Assembly (NCBI RefSeq): GCF_041438805.1
Contig: NZ_CP109190.1
Location: 4,092,001 to 4,156,000 of the forward strand
Direction: 5' to 3'
DNA: 64,000 bases
DNA from: Streptomyces sp. NBC_01707
GTDB lineage: Bacteria > Actinomycetota > Actinomycetes > Streptomycetales > Streptomycetaceae
Shown: piece by piece, positions 53,967 through 63,121 of the stretch
How positions within the stretch are numbered: position 1 is the stretch's first letter
How the letters are laid out: each line of letters opens with the position of its first letter
Notes under the pieces: generated by a model
Seen by the model: the letters and a program-made list of their open reading frames with translations, nothing else
Databases searched by the model: none
Told to the model about the DNA's origin: nothing
Translations under genes and position numbers: made by a program

Positions 53967-56362
53967 CGCTGCTCGAACCGAGGAAGGTCCCGGCGGCCGA
54001 GCAACCCCGGCCCACCGAGCCCTCCCGCGCGATCGCCCTGCTGCGCGACCTCGGCCTCGGCATCCGGTTCGCCTCCTCCGGCGGGCGGGAGGGCTGGACG
54101 CGCACCGTGCTCACCGCGGTCGGTGTCGGCCTCGGTGTGGCGCTGCTGCTGGTCGCCTCCTCCGTACCGCATCTGCTCGAACAGCGTTCCGCCCGCGACC
54201 AGGCCCGCGCCGAGGCCCGCGTCTCACGCAACGACACCGTCCCGAAGTCGGACTCCACGGTGCTGCGGATCAGCACGCAGTCCGAGTTCCGCGGCCGCTC
54301 CGTCGAGGGCTTCCTGATGCGGCCGGAAGGGGCGCACCCGGTGACCCCGCCCGGCGTGGCCGACTTCCCCGGCCCCGGCGAGATGGTGCTCTCGCCTGCC
54401 CTGAAGGATCTGCTCGCCTCCCCGGAAGGACGACTCCTCAAGGAGCGGCTGCCGTACCGGATCACCGGCACCATCGCCGATCCGGGACTGAGCTCCCCGG
54501 GCGAACTGCGCTACTACGCGGGCAGCGCCACCCTGACCGCCGCCGCGGGCGGCCACCGGCTCGCCGGTTACGGCGACCAGGCCCCACCCGAGCCCCTGTC
54601 CCCCGTCCTCATCGTGCTCGTCATCATGACCTGCGTCGTCCTGCTGGTGCCGGTCGCGATCTTCATCGCGACCGCCGTGCGCTTCGGCGGGGACCGTCGC
54701 GACCGCAGGCTCGCGGCGCTGCGCCTGGTCGGCGCGGACATCCGGATGACCCGCCGGATCGCTGCCGGTGAGGCGCTCTTCGGTGCCGTGCTGGGCCTGC
54801 TGGCGGGTCTGGCGCTCTTCCTGGTGGGGCGTCGGTTCATAGGCGGAGTCGAGGTGTGGGACGTCAGCGCCTTCCCTGCCGATCTGGTCCCGGCCCCCTG
54901 GCTGGCGGCGCTGATCGCGGTGTCGATTCCGGTGGCGGCGGTGCTGGTCACTCTGACCGCCCTGCGCTCGGTGGTGATCGAACCGCTCGGAGTCGTACGC
55001 AACAGCCGCAGCCGCAGACGCCGTCTCTGGTGGCGGCTGCTGATGCCGGTCCTGGGCGTGACGGTGCTCGCGCTGACCGGAAACGTCGACGAGAACACAA
55101 CTGTCGATCCGTATCCGATCGCGGCCGGCGCCATCCTGGTCCTGGTGGGGCTCGCGCTGCTGCTGCCGTGGCTGGTCGAGACGTGTGTGAACCGGCTGCG
55201 TGGCGGCCCGGTGCCCTGGCAGCTCGCGACACGCAGGCTCCAGCTGAGCAGCGGGGCGGCGTCCCGTGCGGTCAGCGGCATCACGGTCGCGGTGGCGGGC
55301 GCGGTGGCGCTGCAGATGCTGTTCGCCGCGGTGGGCGACGACTTCAACCGGATCACCGGGCAGGATCCCTCGCGGGCCCAGTTCACGACGTCCTCCGAGA
55401 ACGTGCCCGGTGACGCGGCCGCGCGCACCATCAAGGAGTTCCGGGCCACCAAGGGCGTACAGGCCGTCATCGGCACCGTCGAGGTGTACGTCACCCGGCC
55501 GGGGAAGTACGAGGGCGACATCCGCCCCACCACCTCACTGTCCGTCGGCGACTGCGCGACCCTGCGCGAGATCGCCCGGATCGACTCCTGCAAGGAGGGC
55601 GACGTCTTCGTCGTCCACCCCAGGAACGACAAGGAGATGACCTCCTGGATGGACCAGACGGCTCGCAAGGGCAAGGAGGTCGAGATCAGTTCGTCCATCG
55701 AGCCGGACGGCGTGAAGTCGAAGCGGTGGACCCTGCCCGCCGACGCCCGGACCGTCGTCTCCCGCCCCGACCCGATGGGCGAGGACCACTGGGGCATCAT
55801 GGCCACGGTCGGCGCGGTCGACCCGAGTACGCTGCCCGGCGCGACGGTCAACGCGCAGATCAAGGTCGACGAGAACGTCGCGGACGTCTCCGAGTACGTA
55901 CGGAACACGGCGGCCAGGATCGACCCCGGCATGAGCGTCTCCTCCCTGCACTCGATGACGCGCGACCGGCAGTACGCGAGCGTGCAGACCGGCCTCCAGG
56001 TCGGCGCGACCGTGACCCTGCTGCTGATCGCCGCCTCGATGCTGGTCTCCCAGCTGGAGCAGTTGCGGGAGCGCAGACGCCTGTTGTCGGTCCTGATCGC
56101 CTTCGGCACCCGGCGGACCACCCTCGGCTGGTCGGTGCTCTGGCAGACCGCGGTACCGGTGGTCATCGGCCTGGTGGTGGCGGTCGCGGGCGGGCTCGGG
56201 CTCGGCGCCGTGATGACCAGGATGATCGCCAAGAAGGTGACCGAATGGTGGGTGTTCCTGCCGATGGTGGGGGCGGGTGGCGCACTGATCCTGCTGGTCA
56301 CCCTGGTCTCGCTGCCGCTGCTGTGGCGGCTCATGCGACCGGACGGCCTGCGGACGGAATGA
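53963..56362 (+). CDS. FtsX-like ABC transporter permease
   Basis: A 799-residue permease. One TM helix lies near the N-terminus (TVLTAVGVGLGVALLLVAS), then an extracellular region (EFRGRSVEGFLMRPEGAHP). A cluster of helices with the first FtsX domain follows (about 200-310; VATRF-type DRRDRRLAALRLVGADIRM). A second large extracellular region (about 440-640) precedes the last FtsX domain (ERRRLLSVLIAFGTRRTTLG). Duplicated FtsX domains in one chain are typical of actinobacterial drug/peptide exporters. The substrate is unknown. It ends the operon, before a hairpin. Confidence 0.92.
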   Translation: MTLLEPRKVPAAEQPRPTEPSRAIALLRDLGLGIRFASSGGREGWTRTVLTAVGVGLGVALLLVASSVPHLLEQRSARDQARAEARVSRNDTVPKSDSTVLRISTQSEFRGRSVEGFLMRPEGAHPVTPPGVADFPGPGEMVLSPALKDLLASPEGRLLKERLPYRITGTIADPGLSSPGELRYYAGSATLTAAAGGHRLAGYGDQAPPEPLSPVLIVLVIMTCVVLLVPVAIFIATAVRFGGDRRDRRLAALRLVGADIRMTRRIAAGEALFGAVLGLLAGLALFLVGRRFIGGVEVWDVSAFPADLVPAPWLAALIAVSIPVAAVLVTLTALRSVVIEPLGVVRNSRSRRRRLWWRLLMPVLGVTVLALTGNVDENTTVDPYPIAAGAILVLVGLALLLPWLVETCVNRLRGGPVPWQLATRRLQLSSGAASRAVSGITVAVAGAVALQMLFAAVGDDFNRITGQDPSRAQFTTSSENVPGDAAARTIKEFRATKGVQAVIGTVEVYVTRPGKYEGDIRPTTSLSVGDCATLREIARIDSCKEGDVFVVHPRNDKEMTSWMDQTARKGKEVEISSSIEPDGVKSKRWTLPADARTVVSRPDPMGEDHWGIMATVGAVDPSTLPGATVNAQIKVDENVADVSEYVRNTAARIDPGMSVSSLHSMTRDRQYASVQTGLQVGATVTLLLIAASMLVSQLEQLRERRRLLSVLIAFGTRRTTLGWSVLWQTAVPVVIGLVVAVAGGLGLGAVMTRMIAKKVTEWWVFLPMVGAGGALILLVTLVSLPLLWRLMRPDGLRTE

Positions 56363-56369
56363 CGGACAC

Positions 56370-56409
56370 AAGGGGTGCGGTCCGTCCGCAAGGAGGGGCC
56401 GCACCCCTT
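56370..56409. terminator. Hairpin between ABC operon and oxyR
   Basis: AAGGGGTGCGG and CCGCACCCCTT flank an 18-base loop, between convergent genes. Confidence 0.75.
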
Positions 56410-56416
56410 TCACGTT

Positions 56417-57385
56417 TCACGCGTGGGACGTGCCCGCCGTCAGCCGTACCGGCAGCGCCCGCATCGCCTCACGCAATGCGGCCGCGAACTCCTCGAACTC
56501 GCCGTGCCGCGCCGCCCCGGTCCGCATCCCCAGCGCCACCCGCCGCGACGGCGCGGGATCCGCGAAGTACCCGGTGGTCAGCGCGTCGTTGCGGGCGGTC
56601 TCCACGGTGACGGCGGTACGCGGCAGCAGCGTCACCCCGAGCCCTCCCGCGACCAGCTGCACCAGCGTGGACAGCCCGGCCGCGGTCGTGGTCACCGGCG
56701 CCCTCTCCGTGCGTCCCGCCTCCCGGCAGATGTCCAGCGCCTGGTCACGCAGACAGTGCCCCTCGTCGAGCAGCAGCAACGGCAGCTCGCGCAGCGCCTC
56801 GCGCGGGATGTCGGCACGACCGCCCAGCCAGTGGCTGCGCTCCATGACCAGCACGAAGTCCTCGTCGAAGAGCGGAAGTTCGGTCACCTGGGGCACCCCG
56901 AGCGGCACGGCGAGCAGCAGCAGGTCCAGCCGGCCGGCGGCCAGCCCCTCCAGCAGCGACGACGTCTGCTCCTCGTGCACCTGCAGGTCGAGCTCCGGGT
57001 AGCGGTCGTGGACCAGTCGCAGCACGGTCGGCAGCAGGTAGGGGGCGACGGTCGGAATCACGCCGAGCCTGAGCACACCGGTGAACGGCGCCCGGACCGC
57101 CTCGGCCTCCTCCATCAACTCACCGACGGCCTCGAGCACCGCCCCGGCCCGCACCGCCAGCCGCTCCCCGGCGGGCGAGAGCAGCACCTTGCGCGTCGTA
57201 CGCTCGATGAGCTGGACACCGAGTGTCTCCTCCAGCGCCGACACCGCCCCGGAGAGCGCAGGCTGACTCATCCCGATTGCCGCCGCCGCGTCCCTGAAGT
57301 GCAGATGCTCGGCCACGGCCACGAAGGCGCGCAGCTGCGACAGACTGGGCTGTTTAGGTCGATTGCCCTGGTTGCTCTGCGCCAC
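56417..57385 (-). CDS. oxyR: Peroxide-sensing LysR regulator OxyR
   Basis: A 322-residue LysR-type regulator. The N-terminal HTH is PSLSQLRAFVAVAEHLHF-RDAAAAIGMSQPALSGAVSAL-type sequence. The sensor domain keeps the two redox cysteines with the E. coli OxyR spacing of nine (GHCLRDQALDIC). It is divergent from ahpC-ahpD with 131 bases between starts, the arrangement reported for Streptomyces coelicolor. It should activate ahpCD on peroxide. The GTG at 57385 is favoured because GGAGGTG lies eight bases upstream; the longer in-frame extension runs into the shared promoter. Confidence 0.95.
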   Translation of the reverse strand: MAQSNQGNRPKQPSLSQLRAFVAVAEHLHFRDAAAAIGMSQPALSGAVSALEETLGVQLIERTTRKVLLSPAGERLAVRAGAVLEAVGELMEEAEAVRAPFTGVLRLGVIPTVAPYLLPTVLRLVHDRYPELDLQVHEEQTSSLLEGLAAGRLDLLLLAVPLGVPQVTELPLFDEDFVLVMERSHWLGGRADIPREALRELPLLLLDEGHCLRDQALDICREAGRTERAPVTTTAAGLSTLVQLVAGGLGVTLLPRTAVTVETARNDALTTGYFADPAPSRRVALGMRTGAARHGEFEEFAAALREAMRALPVRLTAGTSHA

Positions 57386-57516
57386 TGATAGGCACCTCCG
57401 ATCATCAGGACCGAGTGTAGCTATTTCTGCGATCAATGCACTCTGTGCCAAGGTGGACACCGTCCAACCCTGAGGAACTCCCGCAAAAGGGAATTCCTAC
57501 GCTGCAAGGAGAGCGC
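57386..57516. promoter_or_regulatory. Divergent oxyR-ahpC promoter region
   Basis: The 131-base gap has AT-richer blocks (GATAGGCACC, GTAGCTATTTCTGCGATCAA) with ATAG and CTAT half-sites, consistent with an OxyR tetramer site. Exact boundaries cannot be set by eye. Confidence 0.5.
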
Positions 57517-58071
57517 GTGCTCACTGTCGGTGACAAGTTCCCCCAGTTCGACCTGACCGCTTGTGTTTCGCTGGAGAGCGGCAAGGAGTTCGAGCAGATC
57601 AACCACAAGACCTACGAGGGTCAGTGGAAGATCGTCTTCGCGTGGCCCAAGGACTTCACTTTCGTGTGCCCCACCGAGATCGCCGCCTTCGGCAAGCTGA
57701 ACGACGAGTTCGCCGACCGTGACGCCCAGATCCTCGGCTTCTCCGGCGACTCCGAGTTCGTGCACCACGCCTGGCGCAAGGACCACCCGGACCTGACCGA
57801 CCTGCCTTTCCCGATGATGGCCGACTCGAAGCACGAGCTCATGCGTGACCTCGGCATCGAGGGCGAAGACGGCTTCGCGCAGCGCGCCGTCTTCATCGTC
57901 GACCCGAACAACGAGATCCAGTTCACGATGGTGACCGCCGGTTCCGTGGGCCGTAACCCCAAGGAGGTCCTCCGGGTCCTCGACGCCCTGCAGACCGACG
58001 AGCTGTGCCCGTGCAACTGGACCAAGGGCGAGAACACCCTGGACCCGGTCGCGCTCCTCTCGGGCGAGTGA
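57517..58071 (+). CDS. ahpC: Alkyl hydroperoxide reductase AhpC
   Basis: Typical 2-Cys peroxiredoxin of 184 residues. The peroxidatic Cys51 is in FTFVCPTEIAAFG. The C-terminus has Cys164 and Cys166 (ELCPCNW), where the resolving Cys lies. The YF-type C-terminal tail of eukaryotic forms is absent. GTG 57517 with AAGGAGAG upstream is the start; the in-frame ATG at 57436 reads into the promoter region. AhpD follows after 12 bases and serves as its reductant in actinobacteria. Confidence 0.96.
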   Translation: MLTVGDKFPQFDLTACVSLESGKEFEQINHKTYEGQWKIVFAWPKDFTFVCPTEIAAFGKLNDEFADRDAQILGFSGDSEFVHHAWRKDHPDLTDLPFPMMADSKHELMRDLGIEGEDGFAQRAVFIVDPNNEIQFTMVTAGSVGRNPKEVLRVLDALQTDELCPCNWTKGENTLDPVALLSGE

Positions 58072-58083
58072 GCTGACACCGAC

Positions 58084-58620
58084 ATGGCACTCGACGAACT
58101 GAAGGCCGCCGTACCGGACTTCGCCAAGGACCTGAAGCTGAACCTCGGTTCGGTCATCGGGAACAGCGAACTCCCGCAGCAGCAGCTCTGGGGCACCGTC
58201 CTCGCCTGCGCGATCGCCTCGCGCTCGCCGAAGGTGCTTCGCGAGCTCGAGCCGGAGGCCAAGGCCAACCTCTCCGCCGAGGCGTACACCGCGGCGAAGT
58301 CGGCCGCCGCCGTCATGGCGATGAACAACGTCTTCTACCGGACCCGGCACCTGCTGTCGGACCCCGAGTACGGCACGCTCCGTGCGGGCCTGCGGATGAA
58401 CGTCATCGGCAAGCCGGGCGTGGAGAAGGTCGACTTCGAGCTGTGGTCGCTCGCCGTCTCCGCGATCAACGGCTGCGGCCAGTGCCTGGACTCGCACGAG
58501 CAGGTGCTGCGCAAGGCCGGCGTGGACCGTGAGACCATTCAGGAAGCCTTCAAGATCGCCTCGGTGATCCAGGCGGTCGGCGTGACCCTCGATGCCGAGG
58601 CCGTGCTCGCCGAGCAGTAA
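58084..58620 (+). CDS. ahpD: Alkyl hydroperoxidase AhpD
   Basis: A 178-residue all-helical disulfide oxidoreductase that links AhpC to dihydrolipoamide-type electron donors. The CxxC centre is in [17 protein letters not shown], with the catalytic proton-relay Glu and His nearby. The N-terminal [20 protein letters not shown] helix is typical of the family. It directly follows ahpC, so the two are one operon under OxyR. Confidence 0.96.
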   Translation: MALDELKAAVPDFAKDLKLNLGSVIGNSELPQQQLWGTVLACAIASRSPKVLRELEPEAKANLSAEAYTAAKSAAAVMAMNNVFYRTRHLLSDPEYGTLRAGLRMNVIGKPGVEKVDFELWSLAVSAINGCGQCLDSHEQVLRKAGVDRETIQEAFKIASVIQAVGVTLDAEAVLAEQ

Positions 58621-58640
58621 CAGCAGTACCCCTGATACGA

Positions 58641-58680
58641 GAAGGGCCCCGAGGACGACCGACCGTCCACGGGGCCCTTC
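58641..58680. terminator. Hairpin between ahpD and AI-2E-like transporter
   Basis: GAAGGGCCCCG and CGGGGCCCTTC flank an 18-base spacer between convergent genes. Confidence 0.75.
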
Positions 58681-58693
58681 TTATCGTTTCGCC

Positions 58694-60088
58694 TCACTGC
58701 GCCGGCGGCTTCTCCTCCCCGTCACCCTCACCAGCGGGCGGTGGCTCCGGCGCCGGGGACGGACTCGAGGTCGGGGCCGAGCCGATCGCGGTGGCCCCGC
58801 GGGGCTGCGGTGCATGGCGAAGGGCGGCTTCCTGCCCGTACGCCCGCAGATAGCCGACCACCGTATTGGTGACCGCGACCAGCGGCACCGCGACGACCGC
58901 ACCGCCGATCCCCGCGACCATGCCGCCCGCGGCGACCGAGAGGACGACGGCGAGCGGGTGGACGCGGACCGCGCGGCCGAGGATGAACGGCTGCAGGACG
59001 TGCCCCTCGATCTGCTGCACGGCCAGCACCACGACCAGCACCATCAGCGCGGTGAACACGCCCTCGGTGACCAGCGCGACGACGACCGCGAGCGCTCCGG
59101 AGACCACTGCGCCGACCAGCGGGATGAAGGCGAAGAGGAAGATGAAGACGGCCAGCGGCACCGCCATCGGCACATCGAGGAACCAGATCCCGAGCCCGAT
59201 GAAGATCGCGTCGATCATGGCGACCAGCACCGTGCCCCGCACATAGGCGGTCAGTGTCCGCCAGGCACGCGGCCCGGCGCCCGCGACACCCGGCCGGGCC
59301 TGGGCGGGTACGAGCTTGAGCACCCAGTGCCAGATGCGCTTCCCGTCGTACAGCAGGAAGAGCGTCGAGAACATCGCCAGCAGTATCCCGGTGAGGACTT
59401 CCACCATCACGGTGACGCCCTGGAGCCCGGCGGAGGTGATCTCTTCGGTGTTGGTGCCGATGGTGTCGCTGAGGTTCTTCGCGACATCGTTGATCTGCTG
59501 CTCGGTGACGTGGAAGGGGCTGTCGAGCAGCCAGCGCTTCAACTCGTCGATACCGTCCCGCACCTTGTCGGAGAGGGTGTCGAGGTTGTCCATGACCTGC
59601 CAGACGACGAACCAGCCGACCAGGCCCATGATGACGAAGCCCAAAATCGCCGTGACGGCGGTGGCCAGACCGCGCGGCAGGCCGTAGCGCCGAAGCCGGG
59701 CGACGGTCGGCTGCAGCATCGCGGTGACGAGGAGCGCGGCGACGAACGCCAGCACCACCAGCTGTACGGCACTGATGACCCGCATCAGCACCCAGAGCGT
59801 GCCCGCCAGGACGAGCAGCCGCCAGCCGGCCTCGGCCGCGACGCGCATCCCCCACGGGATCGCCGCGACCGGATCGGGCCGGGCGGCGACGGACGGGGCG
59901 TATGCGGGCGGTGGCGGCACGTGGTCGGCCGTGGCGGCAGGGAGGTCGGCGGCGGCCGGGACCGGTGGCTCGGCATCCGCGTCCCGGTCCGCCTCGGCCT
60001 CCGCCGCGGCTCGGCGTTCCTCCAGGCGCTCGCCGAGTTCGGTCAGTTCGGCGCCCAGCCGGCCGAGCCAACCTGGCAGTTTCGACAT
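58694..60088 (-). CDS. AI-2E family (PerM-like) transporter
   Basis: A 464-residue membrane protein. After a charged, Ala/Pro-rich cytoplasmic N-terminus (ERLEERRAAAEAEADRDAD) come seven or eight hydrophobic helices, with the family's central soluble stretch between helices 3 and 4 (LDTLSDKVRDGIDELKRWL). The conserved VLQPFILGRAVRVHPLAVVL block near the C-terminus is diagnostic. The name reflects a disputed autoinducer-2 role; some members are ion antiporters. The ATG at 60088 with AAAGGAACG upstream is preferred to upstream in-frame starts. The C-terminus is Pro/Ser-rich. Confidence 0.9.
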   Translation of the reverse strand: MSKLPGWLGRLGAELTELGERLEERRAAAEAEADRDADAEPPVPAAADLPAATADHVPPPPAYAPSVAARPDPVAAIPWGMRVAAEAGWRLLVLAGTLWVLMRVISAVQLVVLAFVAALLVTAMLQPTVARLRRYGLPRGLATAVTAILGFVIMGLVGWFVVWQVMDNLDTLSDKVRDGIDELKRWLLDSPFHVTEQQINDVAKNLSDTIGTNTEEITSAGLQGVTVMVEVLTGILLAMFSTLFLLYDGKRIWHWVLKLVPAQARPGVAGAGPRAWRTLTAYVRGTVLVAMIDAIFIGLGIWFLDVPMAVPLAVFIFLFAFIPLVGAVVSGALAVVVALVTEGVFTALMVLVVVLAVQQIEGHVLQPFILGRAVRVHPLAVVLSVAAGGMVAGIGGAVVAVPLVAVTNTVVGYLRAYGQEAALRHAPQPRGATAIGSAPTSSPSPAPEPPPAGEGDGEEKPPAQ

Positions 60089-60157
60089 ATACGTTCCTTT
60101 TCCCCCGAGTTCTCTCCCCACCACTCCCCCCGGAGCCGTTCGGACGACGGTACACGC

Positions 60158-60194
60158 GCGAAGCCCCTCACCGTAGGACGGTGAGGGGCTTCGC
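60158..60194. terminator. Perfect 16-bp hairpin terminator
   Basis: GCGAAGCCCCTCACCG and its complement flank TAGGA, upstream of the AI-2E-like gene and just past the end of the transglycosylase gene. Confidence 0.85.
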
Positions 60195-60229
60195 AAGGTT
60201 GAGACCGGAACCCCGGAAGGTTCCGATTT

Positions 60230-60934
60230 CTAGTACCAGTTGTTCGCCTGCCAGAAGGACCAGGCACCGCACGGGCTGCCGTAGCGGCTGTCCATGTAGT
60301 TGAGGCCCCACTTGATCTGGGTGGCCGGGTTGGTCTGCCAGTCGGCGCCCGCGGATGCCATCTTGGAGCCGGGCAGAGCCTGGACCAGACCGTAGGCACC
60401 GGAAGCGGCGTTGGTCGCCCGGTAGTTCCAGCTCGACTCGTGGTTCACGATGTTGCTGAAGCACTGGAACTGGTCACTGGGGATCATCTGGCGAGCCATC
60501 GCCTGGACTTCGGCCACGGTGTACGAGCTCTGCGTGGCGAACGCGGAGGCGCTGCGGACCTCGGAACGGCTGGCGCGCTCGGCGTCCTCCTTGGCCTGCC
60601 GCTCCCGCTCCAGCTTGTCCTCGGCCGCCTGCTTCTTCGACTTGGCGTCCTTGGCGGCCTGGATACGGGCTGCTTCCTCGACAGACTTCTTCGCCGCCGC
60701 GTCGGCAGCGGACGCCTGGGCGTCGGCCTGCTGCGTCAGCGAGGCGGTCTGCACCTGGGCCTGCTGGCCCGCGGGGATGTCGGCGAGCAGCGTCGTGTCG
60801 GCTGCGGTCGCCTCGAAGTTGTTGTCGTCGACAGCAGGAGTGCTGCCCGAAGCAACGCCTACGACGGCGCCGACGGTGGTGACCGCAGTGGCAGATGCCA
60901 CGGCGAACCCCCGGACCGAGATCCGGCTCACACG
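60230..60934 (-). CDS. Secreted SLT-type lytic transglycosylase
   Basis: A 234-residue exported muralytic enzyme. A signal peptide (SRISVRGFAVASATAVTTVG) is followed by a long Ala/Lys/Glu-rich coiled coil (about 70-130; AAAKKSVEEAARIQAAKDAK). The SLT domain closes the protein: catalytic Glu in NIVNHESSWNYRATNAASGA, then GLVQALPGSKMASAGADW and IKWGLNYMDSRYGSPCGAW. It should cleave peptidoglycan with anhydro-muramyl ends. The GTG at 60934 has GGAAGGA at ideal spacing, better than the ATG at 60949. I looked for a ydaO riboswitch in its leader and found none. Confidence 0.92.
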   Translation of the reverse strand, partial: RVSRISVRGFAVASATAVTTVGAVVGVASGSTPAVDDNNFEATAADTTLLADIPAGQQAQVQTASLTQQADAQASAADAAAKKSVEEAARIQAAKDAKSKKQAAEDKLERERQAKEDAERASRSEVRSASAFATQSSYTVAEVQAMARQMIPSDQFQCFSNIVNHESSWNYRATNAASGAYGLVQALPGSKMASAGADWQTNPATQIKWGLNYMDSRYGSPCGAWSFWQANNWY

Positions 60935-61322
60935 GTGTCCTTCCAGCATCGCCCGCTTAGGTGACCTCGCAGGCGCAATCGTGCCCCTGACACTGGCCTC
61001 CCTACTGCTTGGGTCACGGGGAGGCACGGGCCCGGTGGGCAGCTCCCCTGAGGGAGTGCCGCGTGGTGCTCGCGGGCGGCATACGGACGGCGATTGTTGA
61101 GTTGTGTGGTGCGTGGCACCTCTGGAGGTGCGGGTGTGCCGTATGCGGGGCCTGACGGAAGCAAGACTCTGCCGGAACTGGCCACCGCTAAGCAATTCTC
61201 CGTTGCGTGTGAAAGCTCACACCTCGTTTGGCTCAGGTGTTTTGCGGAAATGGCGCCGCAACATGATGCCGCCCGGCTAAGCTCCTTGGCTCGCCGGGCG
61301 GCATCAACTGTCGCATCCAGTA
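60935..61322. other. 388-base leader and intergenic region
   Basis: Contains the leader of the transglycosylase gene on the minus strand, a small GTGTGA/TCACAC hairpin around 61207-61222, and the phoH terminator. No gene is supported. Confidence 0.4.
61265..61305 (-). terminator. Hairpin terminator after phoH-like gene
   Basis: GATGCCGCCCGGC and GCCGGGCGGCATC flank a 15-base loop just downstream of the PIN-PhoH gene. Confidence 0.8.
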
Positions 61323-62645
61323 TCAGATCTGGCCTTCCTCCAACATTTCGGTCACCAGTGCGGCGATCTGCGAACGCTCGGAGCGGGTGAGCGTGACGTG
61401 CGCGAAGAGCGGGTGGCCCTTCAGCTTCTCGACCACGGCGACGACGCCGTCGTACCGGCCGACCCGGAGGTTGTCCCGCTGGGCCACGTCATGTGTGAGC
61501 ACAACCCGGGAATTCGCCCCGATCCTGGACAACACGGTCAGCAGGACGTTGCGTTCGAGCGACTGCGCCTCGTCGACGATCACGAAGGCGTCGTGGAGCG
61601 ACCGGCCCCGGATGTGGGTGAGCGGCAGGACCTCCAGCATCCCGCGCCCCAGCACCTCCTCGATCACCTCACGCCCGGCGACCGCCGACAGCGTGTCGAA
61701 GACGGCCTGCGCCCAGGGGCTCATCTTCTCGGCCTCGGTGCCGGGGAGATAGCCGAGCTCCTGCCCGCCGACCGCGTACAGCGGCCGGAAGACCATGACC
61801 TTCTGGTGCTGCCTGCGCTCCAGCACGGCTTCGAGACCGGCGCAGAGCGCCAGCGCCGACTTTCCGGTACCGGCCCGGCCGCCCAGCGACACGATGCCGA
61901 CGTCCTGGTCGAGCAGCAGATCCAGGGCGATGCGCTGCTCGGCGCTGCGGCCGTGGATCCCGAACGCCTCCCGGTCGCCGCGGACGAGGCGCACATTGCC
62001 CTCGGCCGTGACCCGGCCGAGCGCCTTGCCGCGCTCGGACTGGAGGACCAGTCCGGTGTGCACGGGCAGTTCCGCGACCTCGGGGACGTACAGCGTCTCC
62101 TCTCCGAAGAGCAGATCCACCTGTTCGGCCGAGAGGGGAAGTTCCGCCATCCCCGTCCAGCCGGAGTCGGTGATGGCGAGTTCCGCGCGGTACTCCTCCG
62201 CGAGGAGGCCGACCGACGATGCCTTGATGCGCAGCGGGAGGTCCTTGGAGACGACCGTGACGTCGTACCCCTCGGCCTGGAGATTGCGCGCGACCGCGAG
62301 AATCCGTGAGTCGTTGTCCCCCAACCGGTAGCCGGCGGGCAGTACGCCGGGATCGGAATGGTTGAGTTCGACGCGCAGCGTTCCGCCGAGATCCCCGAGC
62401 GGGATCGGGGCATCGAGCCTGCCGTACCGGACGCGGAAGTCGTCCAGCAGGCGCAGGGCCTGCCGGGCGAAGTAGCCGAGCTCCGGATGGTGGCGTTTGG
62501 CCTCCAGTTCCGTGACCACGACGATCGGGAGCACGACTTCGTGCTCGTCGAAGCGGGCCATGGCGTTCGGATCGGCCAGCAGGACGCTGGTGTCGAGAAC
62601 GTAGGTGCGCCTGTCGGGCATGCGGCGCTTTGTGCTGGTCACCAC
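61323..62645 (-). CDS. PIN-PhoH fusion (PhoH2-type RNA helicase/RNase)
   Basis: A 440-residue two-domain protein. The N-terminal PIN ribonuclease domain starts at [21 protein letters not shown], with acidic catalytic residues in [15 protein letters not shown] and [12 protein letters not shown]. The C-terminal PhoH ATPase has Walker [15 protein letters not shown], Walker [15 protein letters not shown], and the [24 protein letters not shown] block (here [13 protein letters not shown]). PhoH2 proteins unwind and cleave RNA. Start choice between tandem GTG codons 62645 and 62642 is unsettled; GAGGGGG lies about 12 bases upstream. The genome context (next to an isoprenyl transferase and a transglycosylase) is typical for Streptomyces. 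Confidence 0.93.
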   Translation of the reverse strand: MVTSTKRRMPDRRTYVLDTSVLLADPNAMARFDEHEVVLPIVVVTELEAKRHHPELGYFARQALRLLDDFRVRYGRLDAPIPLGDLGGTLRVELNHSDPGVLPAGYRLGDNDSRILAVARNLQAEGYDVTVVSKDLPLRIKASSVGLLAEEYRAELAITDSGWTGMAELPLSAEQVDLLFGEETLYVPEVAELPVHTGLVLQSERGKALGRVTAEGNVRLVRGDREAFGIHGRSAEQRIALDLLLDQDVGIVSLGGRAGTGKSALALCAGLEAVLERRQHQKVMVFRPLYAVGGQELGYLPGTEAEKMSPWAQAVFDTLSAVAGREVIEEVLGRGMLEVLPLTHIRGRSLHDAFVIVDEAQSLERNVLLTVLSRIGANSRVVLTHDVAQRDNLRVGRYDGVVAVVEKLKGHPLFAHVTLTRSERSQIAALVTEMLEEGQI

Positions 62646-63121
62646 GGAAGGACGTACCCCCTCGGACGAGGTTGGGCTGCGACGGCGTCGCGGAGCATCC
62701 CAAAGGGAGAGGACGGACCGGGCTGCGGCCACCTTGCGCGGGCCGAGCGCCGGCCCTCCGCGTCGGCCGCACTGTATGTACGGTCCTTCGTGTGCAAAGG
62801 GCCTCCCGGGCGAGCGGACTCGATGCCACTCACTTGGACACGACGTCCGCCTGGTTTTTGACCGGACGTCGACCTGTCAGGGGTATTCCCTCGAACACGC
62901 GAAGCCATGCCGCCACGCGGCGGGCGGGTGAGCCGGAAGTGATGTCCCGACCACACAGGTCCGGGCCATGATGTGAGTCCGTCCGGCACTTGGGGCCGGA
63001 ACCGTCGCGCAGGGGCGCGGGCGAGCCGGAAGCGGCGCCCCGGGGGCACGGGTCCGGGCCCACCCGCCCCGGGGTTCCGTCGTCGGACGACGGACAGGCT
63101 GGGTCGGGAGGCGCGGCGGCG
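62646..63121. other. 476-base region upstream of phoH-like gene
   Basis: No gene is supported. It includes a pair of degenerate 42-base repeats offset by 93 bases, listed separately. The promoter for the PhoH gene must lie at its left end but is not obvious. Confidence 0.4.
62926..63060. repeat. Degenerate 42-base repeat pair, 93-base offset
   Basis: 62926-62967 and 63019-63060 align without gaps. Both contain GAGCCGGAAG, then CCCG, and both end GGTCCGGGCC; most differences are T to C or A to G. The offset is a multiple of three. Confidence 0.6.

Noticed and set aside
60089..60196. Longer start for the AI-2E-like transporter
   Set aside because: It would run through the perfect hairpin at 60158-60194; ATG 60088 has a good ribosome site.
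61207..61222. GTGTGA/TCACAC hairpin as a terminator
   Set aside because: Only six base pairs, too weak and too far from any gene end.
60935..61260. Possible ydaO (c-di-AMP) riboswitch before the transglycosylase gene
   Set aside because: Such riboswitches are common before Streptomyces muralytic genes, but the conserved core sequence is not visible in the minus-strand leader; only a small hairpin is.
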